Shown one piece after another: positions 39,896 to 48,142 of a DNA stretch of 64,000 nt. This DNA comes from Auraticoccus monumenti. Lineage in GTDB: Bacteria; Actinomycetota; Actinomycetes; Propionibacteriales; Propionibacteriaceae. Each line of letters begins with the position of its first letter. Position 1 is the stretch's first letter. The notes under the pieces were generated by a model. That model made no database searches. It was not told where the DNA came from and was given only the letters and a program-made list of their open reading frames with translations. A program made the position numbers and the translations under genes. The stretch covers positions 3,534,001 to 3,598,000 of the forward strand of contig NZ_LT629688.1 of assembly GCF_900101785.1 (NCBI RefSeq). The letters are read 5' to 3'.

Positions 39896-41173
39896 ATGGG
39901 TTACGACGCGGTGGAGCTGATCCGGCACAAGCGGGACGGCGGCACGTTCGACGCCGACCAGGTGCGCTGGGTGATCGACGCCTACACCGCCGGGGAGGTC
40001 GCCGAGGAGCAGATGTCGGCGCTGGCCATGGCGATCTTCTTCCGCGGCCTGGACGCGACCGAGCTCAGCGCCTGGACCGCGGCCATGATCGCCACCGGGG
40101 AGCGGCTGGACTTCTCCTCCCTGTCCCGCCCGACCGCGGACAAGCACTCCACCGGCGGGGTCGGGGACAAGATCACCCTGCCGCTGGCCCCGCTGGTGGC
40201 CGCCTGCGGGGTGGCGGTTCCCCAGCTCAGCGGCCGCGGGCTCGGTCACACCGGCGGCACCCTGGACAAGCTCGAGGCCATCCCCGGCTGGCGCGCCGGG
40301 CTCGGCAACGAGGAGATGCTGGCCCAGCTGGAGGACGTCGGCGCGGTGGTGTGCGCCGCCGGCTCCGGGCTGGCCCCGGCGGACAAGAAGCTGTACGCGC
40401 TGCGCGACGTGACCGGCACCGTCGAGGCCATCCCGCTGATTGCCTCCTCCATCATGAGCAAGAAGATCGCCGAGGGCACCGGGGCGCTGGTGCTCGACGT
40501 CAAGGTGGGCAGCGGCGCCTTCATGAAGGACCTGGAGGACGCCCGCACGCTGGCCCGCACCATGGTGGGGCTGGGCACCGACGCCGGCGTCACCACGGTG
40601 GCCCTGCTGACCGACATGTCCACCCCGCTCGGGTACACCGCCGGCAACGCGCTGGAGGTGCGGGAGTCGGTGGAGGTGCTGGCCGGGGGCGGGCCGGCCG
40701 ACGTGGTCGAGCTCACCCTGGCCCTGGCCCGGGAGATGCTGGCCGCCGCCGGGCGCGGGGACGTGGACCCGGCCGAGGCGCTGGCCGACGGGCGCGCGAT
40801 GGACGTCTGGCGGGCCATGATCAGCGCCCAGGGCGGCGACCCCGACGCCGAGCTGCCCACCGCGCGCCACACCCACACCGTGCACGCCGACGCCGACGGC
40901 ACCCTCTCCCGGTTGGACGCCATGGCGGTCGGGCTCGCGGCCTGGCGGCTGGGGGCCGGCCGGGCCCGCAAGGAGGACCCGGTGCAGGCCGGGGCGGGCG
41001 TCGAGCTGCACGCCAAGCCCGGCCAGGACGTCCGCGCCGGCGACCCGCTGCTCACCCTGCACACCGACGACGAGCACCGGGTCGAGCGCGCGCTGGAGGC
41101 ACTGGCCGGCGGCTGGACCATCGGTGGGGAGCCCACCACCGGCCCGGTGGTGATCGAGCGCGTCACCGCCTGA
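39896..41173 (+). CDS. deoA: thymidine phosphorylase
   Basis: Cleaves thymidine (or other pyrimidine nucleosides) with phosphate, salvage pathway; 425 aa. The thymidine/pyrimidine-nucleoside phosphorylase signature SGRGLGHTGGTLDKLEAIPG is at about residues 108-127. KHSTGGVGDK precedes it, and SSIMSKKIAEGTGALVLDVKVGSGAFMK follows. The ATG at 39896 matches the family N-terminus (YDAVELIRHKRDGG). CATACT lies seven bases upstream and no ribosome site is present, so a leaderless mRNA is likely. Pyrimidine-nucleoside phosphorylase (broader specificity) is the alternative. Confidence 0.92.
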   Translation: MGYDAVELIRHKRDGGTFDADQVRWVIDAYTAGEVAEEQMSALAMAIFFRGLDATELSAWTAAMIATGERLDFSSLSRPTADKHSTGGVGDKITLPLAPLVAACGVAVPQLSGRGLGHTGGTLDKLEAIPGWRAGLGNEEMLAQLEDVGAVVCAAGSGLAPADKKLYALRDVTGTVEAIPLIASSIMSKKIAEGTGALVLDVKVGSGAFMKDLEDARTLARTMVGLGTDAGVTTVALLTDMSTPLGYTAGNALEVRESVEVLAGGGPADVVELTLALAREMLAAAGRGDVDPAEALADGRAMDVWRAMISAQGGDPDAELPTARHTHTVHADADGTLSRLDAMAVGLAAWRLGAGRARKEDPVQAGAGVELHAKPGQDVRAGDPLLTLHTDDEHRVERALEALAGGWTIGGEPTTGPVVIERVTA

Positions 41174-41212
41174 CCCCTCCCGCGCCGGGCCCGGGCGGCG
41201 TAGCGTCGCGCC

Positions 41213-41590
41213 ATGGGAACGGACTCACCGGGTCGTCGTCTGGCGTCGGCCCTTGCGGCGAAGGACGCCGGCGCCCTGCGCGCCGTGCTGACCGACGACG
41301 TGGACTTCACCGGGTTGACCCCGCGACGCTCGTGGTCCGCCGGTGACCCCGACGAGGTCCTCGACGTGCTGCTGGGGCACTGGTTCGCCCCGGAGGACGA
41401 GGTCGAGGAGCTGCTCGACGTCAGCGAGGGAGCACCGGTGGAGGACACCCGGCACGTGGCCTACCGGCTGCGGCTGACCACCCCCGACGGTGCCCGCACC
41501 GCCGAGCAGCAGGTCTACTACCGCACCGACGGCGAGCGGATCAGCTACCTGCGGGTGCTCTGCTCGGGGTTCCGGCCGGCGCCCGGCTGA
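41213..41590 (+). CDS. NTF2/SnoaL-like protein
   Basis: A 125-residue small alpha-beta protein with the cone-shaped NTF2-like pattern: an N-terminal helix (LASALAAKDAGALRAVLTDDVDF) followed by strands ending in YYRTDGERISYLRVLCSG. Members are binding proteins or isomerases with varied roles; none can be picked here. TAGCGT is exactly six bases before the ATG (41201-41206), a leaderless pattern. It may be transcribed alone, 40 bases after deoA. Confidence 0.8.
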   Translation: MGTDSPGRRLASALAAKDAGALRAVLTDDVDFTGLTPRRSWSAGDPDEVLDVLLGHWFAPEDEVEELLDVSEGAPVEDTRHVAYRLRLTTPDGARTAEQQVYYRTDGERISYLRVLCSGFRPAPG

Positions 41591-41635
41591 CCGGATCCCG
41601 GTCGCCGGATCGGCCGGGTGGTGCCCGCGAGACGC

Positions 41636-41684
41636 CCGGTCCGGACGTCCGGACGTCCGGACGTCCGGACGTCCGGACGTCCGG
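41636..41684. repeat. 8-base tandem repeat, palindromic unit
   Basis: Five perfect tandem copies of CCGGACGT (41641-41680) flanked by partial copies on both sides. Each unit overlaps the palindromes TCCGGA and ACGT, so single-stranded DNA or RNA could form hairpins of several registers. It lies in the 276-base gap before recQ. Confidence 0.95.
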
Positions 41685-41866
41685 TCGGGAAGGTCGGTCG
41701 GGAGGGTCGGCGAGTCTGGACGGTCGGGGCCCGGACGGGGCCCGGAGGGTCGGGTGCGGCGCTGGGGCGCCCCGCCTCCTCGTGGGCCTCGGATGCACCC
41801 GCACGTGCGAGGAGCCTCGCGCGAAGCACCGGCGGACCCCGTGCGTCGGGTGGGTAGGACGCTGGC

Positions 41867-43585
41867 GTGCCCGACCAGAGGACCCGCCACCGCCCCGCCG
41901 ACGAGCGCCGCACCGCCGCGCGCTGCACCGCGGACACATCCCCCGACGCCGTGGACCGCTCGCGGATCGAGGAGACGGCCCGCACCGTCTTCGGCCACGA
42001 GCTGCGCGACTGGCAGCGCGAGGCGGTGACCAGCCTGCTGGGGGGACGGGACGTGCTGCTCGTCCAGCCCACCGGTGCGGGCAAGTCGCTGGCCTACCAG
42101 CTCGCCGGGGTGCTGGCCGAGGGCGGGCCGACGCTGGTGGTCTCGCCGCTGCTGGCCCTGCAGGCCGACCAGGTCGAGTCGCTGACGCAGAAGGGGCTGC
42201 GCGCCCACCGGTTGAGCTCGGCCGAGGGCGAACGGGCCCGGGCCGAGGCGCTGGCCGACGACGGTGGGCGCACCTTCCTCTTCCTGGCTCCCGAGCAGCT
42301 AGCCCGCGAGGAGACCCGGCGGGCCGTGGCGGCGCTGCGTCCGGCGCTGGTCGCGGTGGACGAGGCGCACTGCGTCTCCAGCTGGGGCCACGACTTCCGC
42401 CCCGACTACCTGCGGCTGAGCGAGCTGCTGGGCGCGCTCGGTCGCCCGCCGGTGATCGCCCTCACCGCCACCGCCGCCCCGCCGGTGCGCGCCGACGTCG
42501 CCGAGCGGCTCGGTCTGCACGACCCGGCGCTGGTGCTCGCCGAGGCCGACCGTCCCGGCATCGCGCTCTCCGCCCGGCACTGCCACGACGAGTCCGTCCG
42601 CCGGGAGGCCGTGCTCGAGGCGGTCGCCGCCACCGCCGGGCAGGGGCTGGTCTACACCCGCACCCGGGCGCTGGCCCAGGAGCTGGCCGCCGCCCTGCGG
42701 GGGCAGGGCCGCGAGGCAGGGCACTACCACGCCGGGATGGCCGCCGGGGCCCGGCAGCGGGTCCAGGAGGACTTCATGGCCGGGCGCACCGAGGTGCTGG
42801 TGGCCACGTCGGCCTTCGGCATGGGGATCGACAAGCCCGACGTCCGGTTCGTGGTGCACGCCCAGGCGCCGGACTCCCCCGACACCTACTTCCAGGAGGT
42901 CGGGCGGGCCGGCCGCGACGGCCAGCCCGCCACCGGGCTGCTCTGCCACAGCCCCGACGACTTCTCCCTGGCCCGCTTCTTCGCCCCCGCGGTGCCGAAG
43001 CCGGCCCAGGTGGCCGCGGTGCTGGGCGCCCTGGGCCGCACGGGTGCCGAGGAGGAGGGCGAGGTCGACCGGGCGGCGCTGCGCGAGGCCACCGGGCTGG
43101 GCGAGCGCCGGCTGGCGCGGATCCTCAACCTGCTGGCCGAGGAGCGCGCCCACACCGACGGGGACGCGCGGACGTCGCTGGTGGAGGGTGTGGTGGCGCG
43201 GGCCGAGCAGCACCGGACGCTGCAGCAGACCCGGATCGACATGATGCGCCGCTACGCCGAGACCCCGGCCTGCCGGCAACGGTTCCTGCTGCACTACTTC
43301 GGTGACGAGCGGGAGGAGCCGTGCGGCCGCTGCGACAGCTGCCGCAGCGGCTCCACCGCGGAGCACGACGCCGCCCAGCGGCGCCGGGTCGAGGAGGCCG
43401 GCGCCGAGGGCGCGGCCTGGGTGGGACGCTTCGGGGTGGACCAGACCGTCCGGCACCGCGACCTCGGCGCCGGGGTGGTCGTGGAGGCCGAGGGTGACCG
43501 GCTCACCGTGCTGTTCGACCAGGGCGGTTACCGCACCCTGGACGCCCCCACGGTGGTCGGTCAGGACCTGCTCGAGCCGGTCTAG
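41867..43585 (+). CDS. recQ: RecQ family ATP-dependent DNA helicase
   Basis: A 572-residue superfamily 2 helicase. Residues 1-40 are Arg-rich. Motif I is QPTGAGKSLAYQL near 65, motif II DEAHCVSSWGHDFRPDY near 164 and motif VI QEVGRAGRDG near 342-351. The zinc-binding region has CRQRFLLHYFGDEREEPCGRCDSC near 465-488. A short C-terminal segment (GRFGVDQTVRHRDLGAGVV) follows, without an HRDC domain. The GTG start has TAGGAC six bases upstream. Its stop overlaps that of the antiporter on the other strand by four bases (CTAG). Confidence 0.92.
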   Translation: MPDQRTRHRPADERRTAARCTADTSPDAVDRSRIEETARTVFGHELRDWQREAVTSLLGGRDVLLVQPTGAGKSLAYQLAGVLAEGGPTLVVSPLLALQADQVESLTQKGLRAHRLSSAEGERARAEALADDGGRTFLFLAPEQLAREETRRAVAALRPALVAVDEAHCVSSWGHDFRPDYLRLSELLGALGRPPVIALTATAAPPVRADVAERLGLHDPALVLAEADRPGIALSARHCHDESVRREAVLEAVAATAGQGLVYTRTRALAQELAAALRGQGREAGHYHAGMAAGARQRVQEDFMAGRTEVLVATSAFGMGIDKPDVRFVVHAQAPDSPDTYFQEVGRAGRDGQPATGLLCHSPDDFSLARFFAPAVPKPAQVAAVLGALGRTGAEEEGEVDRAALREATGLGERRLARILNLLAEERAHTDGDARTSLVEGVVARAEQHRTLQQTRIDMMRRYAETPACRQRFLLHYFGDEREEPCGRCDSCRSGSTAEHDAAQRRRVEEAGAEGAAWVGRFGVDQTVRHRDLGAGVVVEAEGDRLTVLFDQGGYRTLDAPTVVGQDLLEPV

Positions 43586-45000
43586 GCAGCTCCGTCGAGG
43601 ACCGGTCCGACGTCGGCCGCTCCGGTCGTCGGCGGCTGGCGGCGGCGCTCGATCCAGCTCATCACCGGGGTGGCGGCGACCCCGTGCACGACCACCGAGA
43701 CGGTGATGGCGAAGGCGACCGTCGACCACAGCTCGGCCACCTCGGGGAAGGTGGCCTGCCCGGTGGCGTAGGCCAGGTAGTAGATCGAGCCCACCCCGCG
43801 GACCCCGAAGAAGGCGGTGGCCAGCCGTTCCGGCCGGGTCATCGGCTGCTCGGTCGAGGCCTGACGGGGAACCCGTACCGACACCGCCACCCATCCGGCC
43901 AGCGGGCGGATGACCAGCACCAGGGCCAGCGCCACCACCACACCGCGCCAGGTCAGCGACTCCAGCAGCCCGTTGGTCAACGACACCCCGAGCAGCAGCA
44001 GGATCGACAGCGTCAGCAGCTGCTCCAGCCGCTCCACCACCCCGTGCATCTGCTGGTGGTACTCGTGCCCGCGCTCCCGGGAGCGCAGCGTCATCGCCGC
44101 GGCGAAGACGGCGAGGAACCCGTAGCCCTGGGCCACCTCGGCCAGACCGTAGGCGGTCAGCAACGCCGCGATGGCCAGCAGCGGCTCCCCGCGCTCGGCG
44201 ATGCGCAAGGACGGGCGCGGGGCGGCGAAGGCGGCCTTGGCCAGCACCCGACCGACCAGGACGCCGACGGCAGCCCCGATCAGCACCTTGCCCACCAGGG
44301 TGAATCCCAGCCAGCTGAGACCCCAGTCCTGGACCGGTCCCTTGGTCGCCAGGTAGATGGCGCCGTAGACGAAGGGGAAGGCGAGGGCGTCGTTCAGACC
44401 GGCCTCCGAGGTGAGGGCGAAGCGCACCTCGTCGGGCTCGTCCAGTGGACCGTCCTGCTCGTCGCCGGGCCGCTGGTCGTCCTCGTCGGAGGATCCCTCC
44501 TGGTCACCGTCGGGGTCGAGGGAGCCGGACTGCTCGCCCAGACCCGGACCCTCGACCTGGACGTCGGAGGCCAGCACCGGGTCCGTCGGGGACAGCGCTG
44601 CCCCCAGCAGCAGGGCCGCGGCCGGGCCCAGGCCCATCACCCACCACCCGAGGACGGCCACCCCGGCGATGGACAGCGGCATCGTCACCGCCAGCAACCG
44701 CCAGGTGACCGACCAGCGCAGGAAGGTCCGCCAGCGCCGGAACGACAGCGGGCGGTCCAGCGCCAGCCCCACCCCCATCAGGGCGACCAGCACGGTCAGC
44801 TCAGTCAGGTGCTCGGTGAAGGCCCGGTGCTCCACCGGGGAGAACTGCTCGGGGCCGAGCAGCGGCAGCAACCCGATCAGGCAGCCGATCCCGATCAGCA
44901 CGACCGGGGCCGAGAGGGCGAGCCGGGACAGCGCGGCGGGGAGGACGACGGCCAGCAGCAGCGCCACGCCGAAGACGAGGTAGATCAGGTCGGAGGCCAC
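43582..45000 (-). CDS. Na+/H+ antiporter, CPA1 (NhaP-like) family
   Basis: A 472-residue multi-pass membrane cation:proton antiporter of the monovalent CPA1 type. About twelve hydrophobic helices are visible. The NhaP-type ion-site helices read LSPTDPVLASDVQV near 139 and ALTSEAGLNDALAFPFVYG near 205. Between them is an unusually acidic insertion of about 35 residues (LDPDGDQEGSSDEDDQ), which should be cytoplasmic. ATG start at 44998-45000; no strong ribosome site seen. It is a separate transcription unit, antisense to recQ only in the last four bases. Confidence 0.9.
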   Translation of the reverse strand: MASDLIYLVFGVALLLAVVLPAALSRLALSAPVVLIGIGCLIGLLPLLGPEQFSPVEHRAFTEHLTELTVLVALMGVGLALDRPLSFRRWRTFLRWSVTWRLLAVTMPLSIAGVAVLGWWVMGLGPAAALLLGAALSPTDPVLASDVQVEGPGLGEQSGSLDPDGDQEGSSDEDDQRPGDEQDGPLDEPDEVRFALTSEAGLNDALAFPFVYGAIYLATKGPVQDWGLSWLGFTLVGKVLIGAAVGVLVGRVLAKAAFAAPRPSLRIAERGEPLLAIAALLTAYGLAEVAQGYGFLAVFAAAMTLRSRERGHEYHQQMHGVVERLEQLLTLSILLLLGVSLTNGLLESLTWRGVVVALALVLVIRPLAGWVAVSVRVPRQASTEQPMTRPERLATAFFGVRGVGSIYYLAYATGQATFPEVAELWSTVAFAITVSVVVHGVAATPVMSWIERRRQPPTTGAADVGPVLDGAA

Positions 45001-45048
45001 CGGGCTACCGTCCTGATCGGGGAAGGCGGACCGTGGTGGTCGCCCCCC

Positions 45049-46743
45049 TCACCGGGAGGCCGCGACGGTGAGCACGTCGTCGTCGGTGCCTGCGGGTCGG
45101 CCGGCCGGCCCGGGGGTGGCCACGTCGTGCAGCAGCCCGTACCAGTAGGCGTCGCTGAGCGCCTCCCAGCTGGCCTCGATGATGTTGGAGCCGACCCCGA
45201 CGGTGGTCCAGGTCCGGGTGCCGTCGGAGGTGTCGATCAGCACCCGGACGATCGCGTCGGTGCCGTGCCCGCCCTTCTCCCCCACCGGGCCCTCCAGGAT
45301 CCGCACCCGGTAGTCGGTCAGCTCGTAGCGGTCGACGGCGGGGAAGGCCGGAGTGAGGGCGCGGCGCAGCGCGTGGTCCAGGGCGTCCACGGGACCGTTG
45401 CCCTCGCCGACGAAGATCTGGACGTCGCCGCGGGCCCGCAGCTTGACGGTGGCCTCGGTCTCCGAGGGCGCCCCGGCGGCGGAGTGGCTGTGGACCCGCC
45501 AGTGCAGCACGGAGAAGTACTCCTCCAGCTGCCCCAGCTCGGAGCGCAGCAGCAGCTCGAAGGAGGCGTCGGCGGCCTCGTAGGAGTAGCCGTCGGCCTC
45601 GCGGGCCTTGACCTGGTCGGTGACCCGGGCGGCGAGCTCGCGGTCGGAGAGGTCGAAGCCGAGCTCCTCGCCCTTGATCTGGATGTTGGCACGGCCGGCC
45701 ATGTCGGAGATCAGCATCCTCATGTCGTTACCCACCCGGGCCGGATCGATGTGCTGGTAGAGGTTCGGGTCGACCCTGATCGCGCTGGCGTGCAACCCGG
45801 CCTTGTGGGCGAAGGAGGACGTCCCCACGTAGGGCGCCCGGGCCGAGCCGGAGACGTTGGTGATGGCCGCGACGGCCTGGGCGATCCGGGTGGCCTCGGT
45901 CAGCGCCCCGGGGGGCAGCACCGGCCAGCCCAGCTTGAGCTCGACGTTGGCCACCACCGAGACCAGGTCGGCGTTGCCGGTCCGCTCGCCGTAGCCGTTG
46001 ACGGTGCCCTGGACGTGCATCGCCCCGGCCTCGACCGCGGCGAGGGTGTTGGCCACCGCGCAGCCGGTGTCGTTGTGGCAGTGCACGCCGAGGTCCACCC
46101 CGACCGCACCGGCCGCGGAGACGACGTCACCCATCCAGCTGGGGAGCATGCCGCCGTTGGTGTCGCACAGCACGACCACCTCCGCACCGGCCTCGGCGGC
46201 GGTGCGCACCACCTCCAGGGCGTAGCGCGGGTCCTCGCGGTAGCCGTCGAAGAAGTGCTCGCAGTCGAGGAACACCCGCATCCCCTCCGCGCGGAGGTGC
46301 TGCACCGTGTCGGTGATCATGGCCAGGTTCTCCGCGAGGGTGGTCCGCAGCGCGCGCTCGACGTGGCCGACGTGGCTCTTGGCCACCAGGCAGGCGGTCC
46401 CCGCGCCGGAGTCGCGCAGCGCGGCGACCAGCGGGTCGTCCGCCGCCACCCCACCCACCCGGCGGGTGGCGCCGAAGGCGACCAGCTCGGCGTGCTGGAG
46501 CGTCAGCTCACCGCGGGCCGCGGCGGCGAAGAACGCGGTGTCGTTGGGGTTGGCACCCGGCCAGCCACCCTCGATGAACCCCACGCCCAGCTCGTCCAGC
46601 AGCGCCGCGATCCGCAGCTTGTCGGTGACGGTCAGCCGCAGCCCCTCCTGCTGGGCGCCGTCGCGCAGCGTGGTGTCGTAGACGTGGAACTGGGGCGGTG
46701 CCGCCATCGGCTCGGGCATCGGGCTGCTTTCGGTCGGGGTCAT
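45049..46743 (-). CDS. cimA: (R)-citramalate synthase
   Basis: Condenses pyruvate and acetyl-CoA to citramalate, first step of the threonine-independent route to 2-oxobutyrate and isoleucine. DRE-TIM metallolyase: YDTTLRDGAQQEGL near residue 22, metal His in VHCHNDTGCAVAN near 225, QGTVNGYGERTGNADL near 246, and a C-terminal LeuA-type regulatory dimer domain from about 410. The product assignment (rather than LeuA or homocitrate synthase) rests on the FIEGGWPGANPND segment, typical of CimA. Length is 564 aa. I start at the ATG 46741-46743; internal ATGs at 46719 and 46707 are possible and none has a strong ribosome site. A leader peptide and terminator precede it. Confidence 0.9.
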   Translation of the reverse strand: MTPTESSPMPEPMAAPPQFHVYDTTLRDGAQQEGLRLTVTDKLRIAALLDELGVGFIEGGWPGANPNDTAFFAAAARGELTLQHAELVAFGATRRVGGVAADDPLVAALRDSGAGTACLVAKSHVGHVERALRTTLAENLAMITDTVQHLRAEGMRVFLDCEHFFDGYREDPRYALEVVRTAAEAGAEVVVLCDTNGGMLPSWMGDVVSAAGAVGVDLGVHCHNDTGCAVANTLAAVEAGAMHVQGTVNGYGERTGNADLVSVVANVELKLGWPVLPPGALTEATRIAQAVAAITNVSGSARAPYVGTSSFAHKAGLHASAIRVDPNLYQHIDPARVGNDMRMLISDMAGRANIQIKGEELGFDLSDRELAARVTDQVKAREADGYSYEAADASFELLLRSELGQLEEYFSVLHWRVHSHSAAGAPSETEATVKLRARGDVQIFVGEGNGPVDALDHALRRALTPAFPAVDRYELTDYRVRILEGPVGEKGGHGTDAIVRVLIDTSDGTRTWTTVGVGSNIIEASWEALSDAYWYGLLHDVATPGPAGRPAGTDDDVLTVAASR

Positions 46744-46773
46744 GTGGTCGGGCGTCGGAGCACTTCCGGGAAC

Positions 46774-46803
46774 GAAAAAACCTCCCGTCTCGGACAGGAG
46801 GTT
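46774..46803 (-). terminator. Rho-independent attenuator upstream of cimA
   Basis: On the minus strand AACCTCCTGTC pairs with GACGGGAGGTT (11 pairs, one G-U) around CGA and is followed by a run of six T. It lies 22 bases after the leader-peptide stop and 31 bases before cimA. Confidence 0.9.
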
Positions 46804-46825
46804 CCAGCGCGGCCGACGGTCTGCG

Positions 46826-46864
46826 TCAGGCGCGCTGCGTGGTAATGACCAGGTTGCAGGGCAC
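46826..46864 (-). CDS. cimA leader peptide
   Basis: A 12-codon ORF reading MPCNLVITTQRA and then TGA. Consecutive Leu, Val, Ile, Thr, Thr codons occupy positions 5-9, then a terminator follows, which is the layout of ribosome-mediated attenuation. The GTG start has CACGAT six bases upstream, so the transcript may start on the first codon. Charging of branched-chain and threonyl tRNAs would control read-through into cimA. Confidence 0.85.
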   Translation of the reverse strand: MPCNLVITTQRA

Positions 46865-46927
46865 GGGCTCATCGTGCGCCATCACCTCCGGCTGCGCCAG
46901 CCCCGTCTCAGTGCGCGGGACGTGCGT

Positions 46928-46967
46928 CCGCCCGGGCCCGACCGGCGTGCGGGCGGGCCCGGGGCGG
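46928..46967 (-). terminator. possible terminator after ilvE
   Basis: CCGCCCGGGCCCG pairs with CGGGCCCGGGGCGG (one bulged base) around a 13-base loop, immediately after the ilvE stop codon at 46972. No U-tract. Confidence 0.4.
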
Positions 46968-46971
46968 CGGG

Positions 46972-48054
46972 TCAGCGGATCCGCCGCGTCCAGCCGTGGG
47001 TGTCCTCGCGGCGTCCGTACTGGATGTCCAGGAGCGCCTGGCGCAGCCCGAGGGTGACCTCGCCGGCCTCGCCGCTGCCCACCCGGTACTGCCCGTCGAC
47101 GTCCTTGAGCTCACCGATCGGGGTGATCACCGCGGCGGTGCCGCAGGCGAAGATCTCGGTGATCGCCCCGGTCTTCAGCCCGTTGAGCACCTCCTGCAGC
47201 GACACCCGGCGCTCGACCGGGGTCAGCCCCAGCTCGGGGCACAGCTGCAGGATGGCGTCGCGGGTGACCCCCTCCAGGATGGTGCCCAGCTCGGGGGTGA
47301 CCAGCTCGCCGTTGCTGGTGACCAGGTAGACGTTCATGCCGCCCAGCTCGTCGATCCACTTGCGCTCGATGGCGTCGGTGAACAGGACCTGGCTGCAGCC
47401 CTGCTCGGCGGCCTCGGCCTGGGCCAGCAGGGAGGCGGCGTAGTTGCCGCCGCACTTGGCCGCCCCGGTGCCGCCGGGGGCGGCACGGGTGTAGTCGCGG
47501 GAGATCCAGATCGAGACCGGCGCGACGCCCCCGCTGAAGTAGGACCCGGCCGGGGAGGCGATCACGCAGTACTGCACCCGCCGGGAGCTGCGGACGCCGA
47601 GGAACACCTCGTTGGCGAACATGAAGGGGCGCAGGTAGAGGGAGGTCTCCCCGCCGCTGGGGACCCACGCCTCGTCGGCCTCGACCAGGGCCTCGATGCT
47701 CTCGAGGAAGGCCTCCACCGGGAGCTCGGGCAGGGCCAGCCGGTGGGCGGAGACGGCGAAGCGCTCGGCGTTCTTCTCCGGGCGGAACAGCCAGATCGAG
47801 CCGTCCGCGCGCCGGTAGGCCTTCATGCCCTCGAAGATCTCCTGCGCGTAGTGCAGCACCGCGCTGGCCGGGTCGAGCGCGAAGGGCCCGTACGGCACCA
47901 CCGCGGAGTCGCCCCAGCCGTCGGCCGCCGTCCAGGTGGCCACGGCCATGTGGTCGGTGAACACCTGGCCGAAGCCGGGGTCGGCGAGGATCGCCTCGCG
48001 CTCGGCGTCCCCGCGCGGTGCAGGCGAGGGCTGCAGGTCGAACTTCAGCGTCAT
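46972..48054 (-). CDS. ilvE: branched-chain amino-acid aminotransferase
   Basis: PLP fold-type IV transaminase for the last step of Leu, Ile and Val synthesis; 360 aa. PLP-binding context GGNYAASLLAQAEAAEQGCSQVLF near 195-218 is present, with the Lys earlier in AAKCGGNYA, and family segment LHYAQEIFEGMKAYRR near 65-80. The ATG is preceded by TAGTTT six bases upstream (48061-48066), so the mRNA should be leaderless. It is divergent from leuB, which has its own such box. Confidence 0.95.
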   Translation of the reverse strand: MTLKFDLQPSPAPRGDAEREAILADPGFGQVFTDHMAVATWTAADGWGDSAVVPYGPFALDPASAVLHYAQEIFEGMKAYRRADGSIWLFRPEKNAERFAVSAHRLALPELPVEAFLESIEALVEADEAWVPSGGETSLYLRPFMFANEVFLGVRSSRRVQYCVIASPAGSYFSGGVAPVSIWISRDYTRAAPGGTGAAKCGGNYAASLLAQAEAAEQGCSQVLFTDAIERKWIDELGGMNVYLVTSNGELVTPELGTILEGVTRDAILQLCPELGLTPVERRVSLQEVLNGLKTGAITEIFACGTAAVITPIGELKDVDGQYRVGSGEAGEVTLGLRQALLDIQYGRREDTHGWTRRIR

Positions 48055-48060
48055 GAGCGC

Positions 48061-48135
48061 AAACTACCGCCCGCCTCCCCCGCCCCGGCGCCGGTGGTGA
48101 GACGCCCCGGACGGGCCCGGGACGCTAGCTAGCAT
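48061..48135. promoter_or_regulatory. divergent leaderless promoters of ilvE and leuB
   Basis: TAGTTT on the minus strand (48066-48061) is six bases before the ilvE ATG. TAGCAT on the plus strand (48130-48135) is seven bases before the leuB GTG. The 88-base region between them holds both promoters. Confidence 0.6.
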
Positions 48136-48142
48136 GCCGCGG

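Noticed and set aside
48134-48142. Upstream ATG of leuB as start
   Set aside because: It lies inside the -10 box TAGCAT, and the first three residues are not conserved; GTG at 48143 fits the leaderless spacing.
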